A stretch of 64,000 nucleotides of DNA from Argentina anserina (GCF_933775445.1 NC_065874.1:13783001-13847000); one strand, 5' to 3'. Shown: positions 24,889 through 35,508, counted from the first letter of the stretch. The notes: generated from the sequence alone by a model not told the origin. Numbers and translations: made by a program.

Positions 24889-25848
24889 TCAAGAACTCGG
24901 AATCGGATTCTTCTCGGCAACCTGAGAGTTCCACAACTTCCACGCTTCCCCGTAATGCGAAAACAGCTCCTTCATCGCTTGGTTGTGATACTGCGGCCGG
25001 CGATAAGCTCCCAAACTCTCCCAGCAAACCTTATTCATGTCCACACCAGACCTACTAACCGTCGCCGGAGCGAAAGGACCAAACTGGTAGCACTTCTCAG
25101 CCTCTCCTCCTTCATCTCGCTTCGCCTTCTCGGCCGCCTTACTCCTCTTACAGCTCACATTAGTCAGATCAGTACCAAAGCTTCTCTTCCTCCCCTGCTC
25201 CGAATTCGGAGGCTCCAAATTCAAATCAAGGCCTTCTCTTCTCCCATTCAGCCCCAACCACCGGTACGCCGGCTTCCCTGTGTCCGCCGTGTGCGTCTTC
25301 TCGATCAAATCCACCGATGACAGCACATTCGCAATGTCGTAGATCCTCCTCACCTTCGTCCTCATCATCGAGACATTCTGCGCATCTCCGACTCCGAGCA
25401 GAAGCCTCGCCGCCTCATCCAGCGAGATCGACTTCGACTCCGATCCGGCGCAGACGAATAGCTTGACGAAATTCTGAGCCAGGAGCGCCAGCGACTTCTC
25501 CCTCTTGTTGTTCTCGTCCGCCGGAGTCAGATCCAGGCCTTCTTGTTGGAGCTCCTTCAGGGCGTCGGGGACGGCGGCGAAGCCCTTCCAGGTGTAGGTG
25601 TTCTTGGAATTTCTTGAGAGGAGGCCGACGCTCTCGAGGACGTTGACGATGTCGTAGATCCGGCGGCGGACGACGCCGAGGCGGGAGGCGGCGTCGTCGA
25701 GGCCGATCAGGACTGTGGCGCCGTCGTCGCGGTTGTAGAGGCCGAGGAAGTTGGAGCAGAGGAGGCTTAGGGATTTCTGCTTGCGGCTGTAGGAGGCGTC
25801 GCGGCGGGTGGTGGTGGCCGGAGAGTGATCGGAGGCGGAGGCGGCCAT
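24889..25848 (-). CDS. E2FE: atypical E2F transcription factor (E2FE/DEL type), single exon
   Basis: A 319-residue open frame. It has two E2F winged-helix DNA-binding domains: one at about residues 22-90 with RRIYDIVNVLES, the other at about 114-198 with RRIYDIANVLSS. There is no dimerisation domain for DP partners and no transactivation/Rb-binding tail. Known: two DNA-binding domains without a DP domain define atypical E2Fs (plant DEL/E2FE, animal E2F7/8). These bind E2F sites alone and repress cell-cycle and endocycle genes. The frame has no intron and starts at an ATG preceded by a (GA)n leader. Its length is somewhat shorter than I recall for Arabidopsis DEL proteins, so a further C-terminal exon is possible. 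Confidence 0.87.
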   Translation of the reverse strand: MAASASDHSPATTTRRDASYSRKQKSLSLLCSNFLGLYNRDDGATVLIGLDDAASRLGVVRRRIYDIVNVLESVGLLSRNSKNTYTWKGFAAVPDALKELQQEGLDLTPADENNKREKSLALLAQNFVKLFVCAGSESKSISLDEAARLLLGVGDAQNVSMMRTKVRRIYDIANVLSSVDLIEKTHTADTGKPAYRWLGLNGRREGLDLNLEPPNSEQGRKRSFGTDLTNVSCKRSKAAEKAKRDEGGEAEKCYQFGPFAPATVSRSGVDMNKVCWESLGAYRRPQYHNQAMKELFSHYGEAWKLWNSQVAEKNPIPSS

Positions 25849-25867
25849 GGATGAGAGAGGACCGTTA

Positions 25868-25893
25868 GAGAGAGAGAGAGAGAGAGAGAGAGA
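25868..25893. repeat. (AG)n microsatellite in the E2F leader
   Basis: About 13 AG units lie 20 bp upstream of the E2F start codon (CT repeat on the coding strand). A G-run follows at about 25926-25936. CT-rich leaders are common in plant 5' untranslated regions. Confidence 0.9.
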
Positions 25894-27077
25894 ATAAAAA
25901 AGGGAGGGTTTGAGGGAAATGGGAAGGGGGGGGGGGCTGGGTTTGAAATTTGAAAATGCAAAGGAGCGTTTGGGGGATATCTCAAACTTATAAAAGGAGA
26001 AGCGAGAGAGAGATCGCCGGCTTGGATTTCAAAAATTTAAAGAAGAGTTTTCTAGGAGCGGGAATCTTTTACCAAAACACAGTTTTTTTACCATGTGTAA
26101 TTTTCCAGATTAACCTCTCCTATTTCTGGTCTTTCCCATCTAGGGTCATTTTCTCCTCTTTGGACAGTGAGCTTACAGATTTCGTTTTATAATGCCACTC
26201 AATCGATTATTAAATAATGGGTTTATTCTAGTCTTAGCAATTCTCAAGAATGTAATTCATTTGTAAGCAATTCAAAACAATATGTTGTTTGTTCATTTGT
26301 ATTTTGTAGTTGATAACTACATAAGAATTCTACATTAATGGGATACTAGTTTAGTATCGTATAATGTAATAGTGAGAATCAGTTCGTACAAAAAACAAAA
26401 GAATCCTACATCTTCCAATTGACACTACTCGGAGCATATAAACATGTATGCAGGTAGTACTCTATGAAATGTATGTTATATCTCACATATCATTCCCGAA
26501 AGATGACTCAAATGAAGAAGATTAATGTGAAATTAAGATGTTGATCCAAATTCCATGTGGTAATGTTAGCTTTAGGATATGTTGTTCAGCCCGAAAATAA
26601 GGCTCCAGGTTTGTCTTCATGGCTTGCCTCGATCTGGCCATGGAGTTACAAGATGTCAATCATGGCACGGTGGTCATAATCTGCCTAGAAATAACTTTTG
26701 GACATTTACTTTTTTATTTTCTATACCATGGTCATAATCTTTCATAGATGTCAATCATCGTATGATTTAAATTATACTTCTTGTAATTATATCTTTCGGG
26801 CCGGGGTATAATATACACATACGATCTTCTGGTACTAGTTAATTATTTTCCACAGAGCAGGTATCTTTGTGCTGTGTTTGTAACTTACAACATCAGTCCA
26901 TTATCATCACTAATTCAATCACCCCCCGGCTGGGGGCGTTATTCCTAGCTTTCTATACCACATCCATACTTTTGGGGTACTCTTTTCATAGAAAAATCAC
27001 TAAAGAAGCATCAATCATATGATTTAAATTATACAACCTGTAATTATATATCCTAGCCTTTGTGGCCGGGGTCTGAC
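25894..27077. other. intergenic region with a diverged duplication
   Basis: No gene was seen. 26748-26830 and 27005-27090 share the core atgatttaaattatac, then tgtaattatat and ggccggggt, about 260 bp apart. The second copy overlaps the 3' end of the protease pseudogene, so the first looks like a duplicated piece of its 3' flank. Confidence 0.55.
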
Positions 27078-28683
27078 CTAAATTATATCATCAGTCGGAA
27101 ATATACCGGCCATGGCAATGCCGCAAACCCCTTCCGGCCTGGTGGGAACATTCCTCCGGATTTTCATGTACCCCTTATCACCCCACCCCTCACCCCTTGA
27201 ATTCTTGATCTTCCAGTAGTCTATTCCGTTTTCGGTTCCGTACCCTGTTGGAGAGGAGAGATCTCACATCTAAGAAGTGACAAATAAAATAGAAATTATA
27301 AGTGGGTGAATAATAAACAATTGTACCAAGGTTTTTTGTGATTAAAACCCAACACCTGTGAGGTGGCTAAGTTGAGACAATATCGGTACAGTTGGTTCAT
27401 GGGCCACGCTTGTCGCTGTTTAACATAGTATCAGAGCGGGTCTCTCTCTAGTCGCGCCTCCAATCTGTTGCGGGCTCGAGTTGAGTGCCACTTTGTCATG
27501 GGCCCATGATGGGTGTCATTATCATGCCATCAGAGGGTTTTCTGATTGGATGATCACCAAGTGTCGTTAGTTACTGGACCTTGGTTTATTTCGTTCCAGT
27601 GTGTGTGATGTTAATCTGTCACGTGCACTCGTGCAGACCTAAAAATTAGGTTGCACGTGAGATGACGTGTTGGAGATGAGAGATCCCACATCTAAGAATT
27701 GGCAAATAAAATAGAGATTATAAGTGGGTGAATAATAACCAATTGTACCGAGGCTTTTTGTGTTTAAAAACCCAACACCTGTGAGGTGTCTAAGTTGAGA
27801 CAATATCGGTACAGTTAATCCATAGACCCCTTGTCACTGTTTAACATACCCAACTATAGTGATAGCATGAGTCCTTTTCTCATCCGCACCTGCATGATGA
27901 CACTCATCGTCTTCGTCTTCAAATATATAGCCACCTGAGAAATCAGTAAATTCGTCACTTGTGTAGACTGAGGCACTGACTGGTTGGTTCGTCACAGCTT
28001 TCATCAGATCCATTTCGTTATTCGGAACCCATTCGTAGCCAGTTATTGTAGCTGCCGGATAACTGCCGGCGGTGGTGTCACATGCTTGCTTGTCCGTGCC
28101 TGTGTATGGATAGTACTTGTCACTGTAAGCAAGTCCGTGTTCTTTGGTGTAGTCAAAGGCCTTAAATCTGTGATTGCTTCCATTGCAGCCCTCGGTACCA
28201 AAGTGCCTACTGCAATCCAACACTTGTTGCTCGGACAATTCTCTCAATTCGCCAGTCGCCCTTTGAGCATTTCCTTCAACAGCAGCTACTGCTGCAAACG
28301 CCCAGCAACTACCTACACATTATAATGGTATGCATGTAATTAAAGAATAAAGAATGTACATAAAATGATATATACGAGGGAGTGAGATGCATGCGAACTT
28401 AAGAGCATGCAGTAGCTAGCTTTTAGCTAGGATGATGATTTGTTATTAAAGCTAGCTAACAGAAAATGATGAACGAAGTTAATTAAACCAAATATTATTT
28501 CCTGCTTCTTACCACACACTAATTGATCCATAACAGGTGTAACAAGTCCCTCTTTTTTACCCAATCGATTTATGTGGGAAGCTCATTAACCTTCAAGCTT
28601 GTGTACCTAAAAGTAGCCGAGTTAGAGATGGTGGTGGAACATGAGCAGAAAAGTATGGTGATGATAAGAAATTTCTGATCCAT
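27078..28683 (-). pseudogene. papain-like (C1A) cysteine protease pseudogene split by a TRIM element
   Basis: Read on the minus strand. A signal-peptide-like start lies at 28683 (MDQKFLIITILFCSC). A short piece follows with LPT, stop, IDW, then KKEGLVTPVMDQLVCG in a shifted frame. After an intron (about 28314-28514) the catalytic exon has Cys in SCWAF (near 28307) and SEQQVLDC. His is in THAITIVGY (near 27868). The TRIM interrupts the codon after that. Asn is in [13 protein letters not shown] (near 27202), and the frame stops at 27078. Known: C1A proteases need a prodomain of roughly 100 residues (I29), and here it is almost entirely missing. The usual NSWG is NSRG. Lesions are an in-frame stop, a frameshift, prodomain loss and the insertion. 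Confidence 0.9.
27246..27846 (+). mobile_element. complete TRIM (miniature LTR retrotransposon), 601 bp
   Basis: Direct terminal repeats at 27246-27425 (180 bp) and 27668-27846 (179 bp) start TGTTGGAGA and end GTTTAACA. The target duplication TACCC is perfect at 27241-27245 and 27847-27851. After the left repeat, tagtatcagagc (27426-27437) resembles the primer-binding site for initiator Met tRNA. The 242-bp interior has no coding capacity. These traits define a TRIM, which depends on other elements for movement. The + strand orientation follows from the primer-binding site. Confidence 0.95.
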
Positions 28684-28959
28684 TTTATCGATCGATAGAG
28701 AGATGGCCAGATGGGGTTCAGTTCTTGCTTATATTGTTCTTAATTAACTCGATCAATTATTTCAATATAAATAGTACTGCATATGCAAGTACATATGCAT
28801 AAAGTCACCATGCACGTACTATGTTGTTTCATGTCACTGTCGAAATCCACTAAGCTAGTAATCGTAACCTTCCTAGCTATAGTGGATGCACGTACATATA
28901 CTCATTATAGTTTCTCTAACTTTCATATGCATGCCGTAATATGGTGGCATATTATGGCG
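28684..28959. other. short intergenic stretch upstream of the protease pseudogene
   Basis: AT-rich, with a likely former promoter of the pseudogene. No motif stands out apart from gatcgatcgat-like palindromes near 28686-28700. Confidence 0.4.
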
Positions 28960-29485
28960 CCACAATCGTATGTGACATGCCACATAACCTTGCTATATCA
29001 GTAATCAAAATAGTCATAAAATTTCATTTTTAAACAAAAATGACAATCATATCCTTATTTAATATATATTCATTATGATTTTAAATTAAGAAATATTTTC
29101 ATGGACATAATTCGGATACCATATTTTGTAAATACAAATTAAAATCCAGACGATTCAGTTACCTTATTACATTTATTCAAAAATTATTTTACGAGATTTA
29201 TTTAAAAAGTTACCATACAAGTGATGAAAAACAACATTTTTATGTCAATTTATTAGATTTTTTGGGACATGTAAGGTAACAAATTATTATTTTTCCATGA
29301 AAATTAATACTGGTAGACAATTATCATATATGACCGACAATTACTATATATATATATATTCTCTATCGAATTAAAAATCTCTAACAAAATAATTTTATTT
29401 TAAAATATGTTTTTCCACACACATCTATATTTTTCGTGAATGAAATAATTTTATTTTAAAAATAAGTTTTATACGCGCCCGCGCG

Positions 29486-29487
<2 letters not shown>

Positions 29488-29534
<47 letters not shown>
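29488..29534. repeat. (CA)n microsatellite
   Basis: An uninterrupted run of about 23 CA units follows gcgcgcgt and ends in a short TA tract, right beside the nested palindrome. Confidence 0.95.
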
Positions 29535-29543
<9 letters not shown>

Positions 29544-29554
29544 AGCACATCTCT

Positions 29555-29945
29555 TCTTGGCTGCGGAGGTCCGCACCACTGTTTTGGTGCGGATTTCTAT
29601 TTTTGCACCACTTTCCGATTGAATTTCCTCATTTCCACCGTCTAGTATCTAGATAATATTGTGTAGATCATCTCTGCAAAATTTCAGCCAATTTGGTGAT
29701 CGCTAAGGCTCTCACAATTGCGTTTTTCTGTTAAAAACATGAACGGTTCATGTTTGACAGAATTCAGTCCGTCCATTTGTTTTTCGATTTTGAGGACCTT
29801 AACGATCACCAAATTAGCTGAAAATTTACAGAGATAATCTACACAATATTATCTAGATACTAGACGGTGGAGATGAGGAAATTCGACCGAAAGTGGTTCA
29901 AAAATGGAAATCCGCACCAAAACCATTGGTGCAGACCTCCTTATT
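29555..29945. mobile_element. palindromic MITE, copy 1 (foldback)
   Basis: The two halves are inverted copies around a centre near 29750. Both hold tctagtatctagataatat and the stretch caccaaattagctgaaa or its partner. The tips carry gaggtccgcacc and ggtgcagacctcc. There is no coding capacity. It is nested inside 28960-30186. A second copy of the same family is at 58330-58645. Confidence 0.85.
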
Positions 29946-30208
29946 TGAGAAAATCTGATATAAGCATACTTTTGTAAAATATAAAAAATAATTAATTACA
30001 TTTTGAAAGCATTATAATAATGAAAAAATAAGAATAAATGATAAAGAAAATAATAATATTTTTATAATAATCTAGAGCCGATGAATTAACATGGATAAGA
30101 TTGTCTTTTTATTTAAAAATGACATTTTATGACTATTTTAATTACTGACGTGTCAAGGTTATGTGACATGCCACATAGGATTGTGGTTTTCCATTGTAAA
30201 TAACAAAC

Positions 30209-30392
30209 TGTTCTAAGATAATTATTATTCTACTCTTGTGTGTGTCTTAGCCTTATTAGGTTTCCTGTTAGAGATAGATTCGCATCTTTATAATAGATTA
30301 GGACTCTAAATCCTGTGGGATTCAAGTGATGTAATGCCTATATATATAGGCACCCATATCATTTAATAATATACAAGTTTCATCCTGCATCA
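30209..30392 (+). repeat. copia LTR, copy 2 of the 8705-15889 family
   Basis: The 184-bp sequence aligns over its length with the reverse complement of the 185-bp LTRs. It starts TGTTCT and ends GCATCA, with a TATA-like palindrome near 30340. It is followed by cgttatcaacgctgag, the primer-binding position. Confidence 0.88.
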
Positions 30393-32270
30393 CGTTATCA
30401 ACGCTGAGTTCTAAAGTGTCTGAGCGACGAGGCCACCACCAAAAATTCATTCATAACCCTGCAATTCCCTCCCCCCCCCCCCCCCGGGAGCCTTTTCTTT
30501 TTGGCATTGCTGGAAAATTCAAAGCAATTCCCGACAATTTGTTTGTCGGCAACAGAGCAAACTAGGGACGAATATGCTATGGGCACCCAGATCTCTTTTC
30601 TAGGCACCAATCCTCTTCCTCCGACCTACAATGGTCGCCCCTGATGGCACCGCCCCTGCTCCAACGCTGCACTACTGCTCTCGCACGTCAGCGATGTGCC
30701 TTGTGCATGTAGCGGCAAAGCCGACGAAGGACTACGACGGCGACCCAAGCCTCGAAGCCATGATTGCTCCACGCCAGCGAACCTGCAAGATCTACTCCGA
30801 TTGGTTATTGGTGGCATCGCCGACCATGAAAGGAAAAGTGATCAATCATCGTACCATTGTGATGACATGCATGCCAGAGATGGAGTTACTCAAGCGCTTT
30901 TTATGCCATCAGTATGAAGATCGACAAGGAAAAAGAATTCATCAAGCAATTTTTCTACACGGAGATCGATTTGCAGAGCAATTTAATTATATGCAGTATA
31001 TTTGGCAGACCAACAAGTATGTTTTTCTTAAAGTTGTTGCTTTTGAACACATATATATAAATTATCGGGCACTATTAGCCTTCTTCATGTTATTTTCTAG
31101 CCTTTCTTATAACGCCGATGAGACCAAAGAGGGATATGATTCCCCTCTTGGTAGACGTTTTTCGTGTGACGGTCCTGGGGGAATCACGTTGTTATCTAAA
31201 GGAAAGAATTCGATTTCGTGTGGTTGTCTAAGTACACCGTTGTTTTGGGTGCGATCATGAGAATCGCCGATATGCATCAATTATTTTGTGACCATATACA
31301 TCACAACCCTTCTAATTCCGGTTACATACTTGAATATTTTGATTATTCGAAACCGATACAACCCTCGTTTCTCATGGATGTGTCGCAATCGCGACTGTTA
31401 TTTGAATATTTGAGTTTTCTTAAACTCATGCCTATAAACGATAATCCCAAGGTCTACGTAGTCATTTATTTGAGTTGATTCATTACTCTGATGCAACACT
31501 ATTTGCTGACAAAAGATCCCAAAAATAACGAATTCTATGGGACACACTTAAAGTGATTCAATATCCGTCTATGACGTTGTATTATCAGAGTTAACCTTGA
31601 TACATACTCCACATCCAAGAAACACATGCCATTTTTGGCACCTGTATCTATTTATTAAGGGAACTTTGGAGATGGAAACGTAACATTCTTCCATTCTTAA
31701 GTAAGTAAATTTTTTGAGCCTCAGGTTAAGGTTCCGCTCGATCCGATATGCAAGATTTTTGTTGCTACAGACTTTTGATTAGCCAATCTATTTTGACTAT
31801 GTTTTCTGCTTACTATTTTTCAAGTATGACGTTGGCATTGCCATGTTTCTTGCTCGACTTTAGCTTAAGTCGTCTATTGGAATTAGAAGCTTATTTGTGT
31901 TGTATTAAATATTGGCATATTCAATAAAATTTCTCGTATTCCTTGTTTACATGATGACCTCGTGAGAATTTTATTTTCCTTGACTTAGCATGAATGGTCA
32001 ACGTTTGCAACTCACGTTGTTTTTTTTTGGCCTTTTTGGGTTACATAAGACCCCAATAGCACATTGGGAATTTGGACCTTAAAATTTGGAAAACGAACCT
32101 CGGAATGTCAAAATTGACGTTGTTTTTCCCGGTTACTGTTCCGGCATTTTCGGAACGTTTTCCGACGTTTTACCGACGTATTGGCCGCCTTCTGGCCAAT
32201 TACCGGCATTTCCGGTGCCACCATCCGGTTCCTGCCGGCGTCCTATGTCGGACAGCAGCCCCGGCCTCCT
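30393..32270 (+). mobile_element. truncated copia copy 2, internal region
   Basis: The piece near 31100-31195 matches the leader of the full element (15120-15215, inverted). The piece 31960-32260 matches its gag-pol spacer (13400-13740, inverted). No gag or pol domain is present, so this copy lost them or belongs to a non-autonomous derivative. Open frames 30631-31260 and 31218-31478 show no known domain. A run of 16-17 C lies at about 30469-30485. No 3' LTR follows. Confidence 0.75.
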
Positions 32271-33435
32271 TGCTGAGGTACAGTACTATGGAGCAGCTGT
32301 CCATAGACATGATCAAACTTCTACACTTTAGAGTTAACACCACATCGTAGTCGATAAGATGAGTTGCCATCTTAATCTAGAATCATATGATCCTGCCTCT
32401 AAGTTGAAAGTGAGACTAAGTTCATTGCATGTTTAAATTATTGTGTTATACTACACTATTGATATCATAAATAGTGGATTACTGAATTACTGAGCCCCGA
32501 TATATATCAACACAGTTAAAACTCGAAAGTATTAAGGATTTGAATTATGGCGCCGAAACTGATGTTGTGGAAACTAATCTAGATTAGGTGCATAAACACA
32601 TCAAACATGAAAAGCCAATGGTGGCAGCAACTCGGTTATTACTTACCAGTCAAAAATCTCCATCAAATTCCATGCGCATGTTGCGGTCAATAACAGGTAA
32701 GATTCATTAGTATCAATATGTGATAGAACTTCCAAGTACTGAATTGGAGGTCAATTCTCAAAGTATGGTAACTCAATTCAATAAACCGTGAAAAATTCCG
32801 TTACAATAGTATAAATGAAAATTTTCATCACAAACCAATGATATAACCGATAATTTTTGTCGCAAACCGATGTTTGTCCCTTTTTTTTCAACCATGTAGC
32901 TACACACACAACTACGGATGGTAACAGCTGCACTCCCAACCGCTCCTAAAATTCGATATCAGTTGAGTGGCGAGTTCTCCTGATATCTACTCAAGAAGCG
33001 AAATAATCGAGTTGAGAAGGAAAGGAGGTTGAAAGTCCCCGATGAAAAACAAAATTCAAAAGAATTTAAATTGCATGAAAACATCAACTTTAATTAAAAC
33101 ATACTTGTTTGTTTGTCGAATTAACAACGTAATAGTTGTTCTTACTTAATTCCATATTCATCTTAATCCACAAATATACGTCTCGAAATAACTTTTGTCA
33201 TACGATTTTGTATCATCATGTGATAAATTTCACCAAAATAAAAACATACGGTTAGTTTAAATTCATCACATAGAGAATGAGTAAAATAAAAATCAAATTA
33301 AATACACTTTTAACTTGGACACAAAATTTATTATGCCTCTGTTTTTACCAATTACCCGAGAGGTAAAATCTTCTCAAACTGGGTCAGGTTAGACCTAAAG
33401 ATCCGAGTCGGATCTGAAATTAGGGTTGCGCTAAG
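32271..33435. other. AT-rich intergenic stretch
   Basis: No gene or clear element was seen. Composition is AT-rich with no long open frame. It separates the two facing copia fragments. Confidence 0.5.
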
Positions 33436-33942
33436 TTGGTTTACAGCGCTGGGTCAGAATGTGTCGTCAAGATCTTCGTGCGGCCAGAGAGCAAATGTGC
33501 AAGGCATGCAGCTAGAAGAGATTCTGGGCATCGGCGCTGGGCTGCGAAGGCGTCGGAGCTCCCGGATGCTTGTACTCCAATCGGAATTGAGACAACGACA
33601 ACGAGTTTCTATGGTTTCTTAGGCACGCAGGTATGCAACACCCAATGTTATGTTTTCTTCGACGGCGTCCTGCTTTGCCCTTGCTACGATGAGAAAGAAA
33701 CAAATGGTCGACCTTTGCAGGTTGGAGGAGAAAGGGGACCCAGAAAAGATTGTTGGGTGCCCATAGGGCAAACCGATTTTTTTCGTCTTTTCGGCTAATT
33801 TTTTCAGCATAAGGTTTTTTTTTTTGTTAGTCATCTTTTGCCGAATTTTTCATTGCACTAGGATTTTTTTTCAATATTGTCTGATTTTTTAGAATTTAGG
33901 GTTCTATCAAGCACATGGCTAGAACTATGTGCTGATAATATA
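33436..33942 (-). mobile_element. truncated copia copy 3, internal fragment
   Basis: On the minus strand, atgggcaccca, then tcttttct, then aaggtcg (33700-33770) parallels copy 2 at 30575-30632. Next to the LTR the strand reads ttatcagcacatag, the primer-binding position. The open frame 33436-33798 (+) is antisense to the element and probably not a gene. Confidence 0.6.
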
Positions 33943-34133
33943 TTAAAGGAGAATGTAATACACGTCATAATAGGAAAAAACATCATATTTGATCATTGAT
34001 AATGAAGCCTTTATATGTGCATTACATCAAGTATCCTGGAGAATCATGGATTATATATCATTTCTTATCTAAACTAACATATACTAATTAAGACAAAATA
34101 CACCGGATTATGGAGAGTAATTCTCCCAAAACA
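33943..34133 (-). repeat. copia LTR, copy 3 (related family)
   Basis: On the minus strand it starts TGTTTTGGGAGAATTACTCTCC, paralleling the TGTTCCGAGAGAATTACT start of the full element's LTR, and shares the overall layout (ttgatgtaatgcacatataaa). The inner edge is approximate because the terminal CA is not preserved. Confidence 0.65.
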
Positions 34134-34419
34134 TTTATCGACTTTATATAAGTCCTGCCAACAAATCTCTTTCTTTTTGGAATAGGTTTTATGTGAAACC
34201 TAATTTGATAGCAATGTACAAAACCTCAAGGAATTGAAGCGTTAAAGTTTTCAATAAGATTAATTTGATTTGAAACATACCGAACCCAAATTAGGGGCAG
34301 TCCAATGATCGATATGTAACCCTAGCTAGTTACGAGAAACAAACCTTGCATATTCCCCGTCTAGTAGATTTTGTCATGAAGAAGAAATTGCCCTCGAGCA
34401 TCAGCTAGTGCATGCAATA

Positions 34420-34475
34420 GTTGTGTGTTGGTCTGATGTTTCATTTGACCTGTCAAGATTAGTGGCTAAACAACC
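34420..34475 (+). pseudogene. F-box gene fragment
   Basis: The stretch tggtctgat, then ttgacctgtcaagat, then gtggctaaaca matches 35578-35628 in the F-box gene downstream, encoding the SWSDIPVDLSRSVAEH block. Only about 50 bp is recognisable. It is a remnant of a tandem duplicate about 1.15 kb upstream. Confidence 0.7.
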
Positions 34476-34478
34476 GTT

Positions 34479-34660
34479 TTTTTTAAGAAAAGAACGCTAT
34501 ATTGCACCAGAAAAGATATTACAATTACACCAATAGAGGATCACTCGGTGGTGGAACTAGATTTCCCACACTTATCCCTACCAACAGTGTTAGTCACATG
34601 ACTATTGCAAAAAACAATAGACATGAGCCAAGAAGACCCAATTCCGAACCAATCTAGTAG
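34479..34660 (-). mobile_element. possible 5'-truncated LINE tail
   Basis: On the minus strand the sequence ends ttttctggtgcaatatagcg, then ttcttttcttaaaaaaaa, like a LINE 3' end with poly-A. It directly abuts the F-box fragment. No coding domain survives, so the call is tentative. Confidence 0.35.
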
Positions 34661-34668
34661 TCGATACC

Positions 34669-34917
34669 AACTCGCCGCCAATCTCAAGAAGAAAACGCTC
34701 CAGTAGCATCACATATCAAAATCCTCTGATGCCTAAGTCAGTATATTTTTTAACTCGCCGCCAATCTCAAGAAGAAAACGCTCAAGTAGCATCACATATC
34801 AAAATCCTCTGATGCCTAAGTCAATATATTTTTTAACTCGCCGCCAATCTCAAGAAGAAAACGCTCCAGTAGCATCACATATCAAAATCCTTCGATGCCT
34901 AAGTCAGTATATTTTTG
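34669..34917 (+). repeat. three tandem copies of an 83-bp unit
   Basis: Units start at 34669, 34752 and 34835, each with aactcgccgccaatctcaag. They differ at only a few positions (for example ctccagt versus ctcaagt), so the duplication is recent. Confidence 0.95.
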
Positions 34918-35508
34918 AACTGTTTAGATTTCTTGTGATCAGATTAGATGATCTTATCTCTTACACAATCGTCTCTTTATATAGTGGAATTTCTCATTCC
35001 TCATTAAAGTATATTTACATTCGTTATCATGACGGCATTCATGTGTCCTTATGTCTGTTTTCCATCAATGCTCATTCATTCTGACGGTAGGTTACAACAT
35101 TCATATCTCTTTCATTGCTATCTTCATTGCCATAACCAATTTACCGTAACAACTTCCTCTATTCAATGTGTCTTTCTTCATTCTCATTATTGGGTAATAA
35201 TATTTTCTTTCTCCCACAAAACTCGAAAGCATTAAGGATTTGAATTCCTTAAAAAAAAGGATCGATTTTAATTTACGTCTTTCTCTTCTTTGTTGCTACC
35301 AAACCCTAATTGAAACTTTTTTTTTTTAAAGGACGGAAGAGCTCCAAACTAGCTGGAGCCTCCATCGCTTAATTGAAACCTATAAATACAAACAGGTGAA
35401 CAGATAAAGTCATTGATCGACGTACATAAAAACGGCCGGTAGATTTTCTCTTTTCTGCTCATCCAATAAACTCGAGTCGATCCTATCATTCATATTGAAT
35501 CATCAATA
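34918..35508 (+). promoter_or_regulatory. upstream region of the F-box gene, TATA box at 35381-35388
   Basis: The TATAAATA box lies about 120 bp before the start codon at 35509, a normal plant spacing. The rest is AT-rich with no gene. Confidence 0.55.

Larger units (their letters stand above)
28960..30186. mobile_element. DNA-transposon-like element with about 90-bp inverted ends
   Basis: The left arm (28960 to about 29050) and right arm (about 30090-30186) are inverted copies. Both share ccacaatc at the tip, then cataaccttg, then aaaatagtcataaaat. There is no transposase frame inside, so it is non-autonomous. Flanks gave no clear target duplication, so the superfamily is open (Mutator-like is possible from arm length). 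A microsatellite and a second palindromic element are nested inside. Confidence 0.75.

Noticed and set aside
27246..27846. Cassandra-type TRIM with 5S rRNA-like LTRs
   Set aside because: The repeats do not show the 5S internal promoter I would expect; only a generic TRIM can be supported.
33436..33798. 120-residue open frame
   Set aside because: It is antisense to the internal part of copia copy 3 and has no domain.
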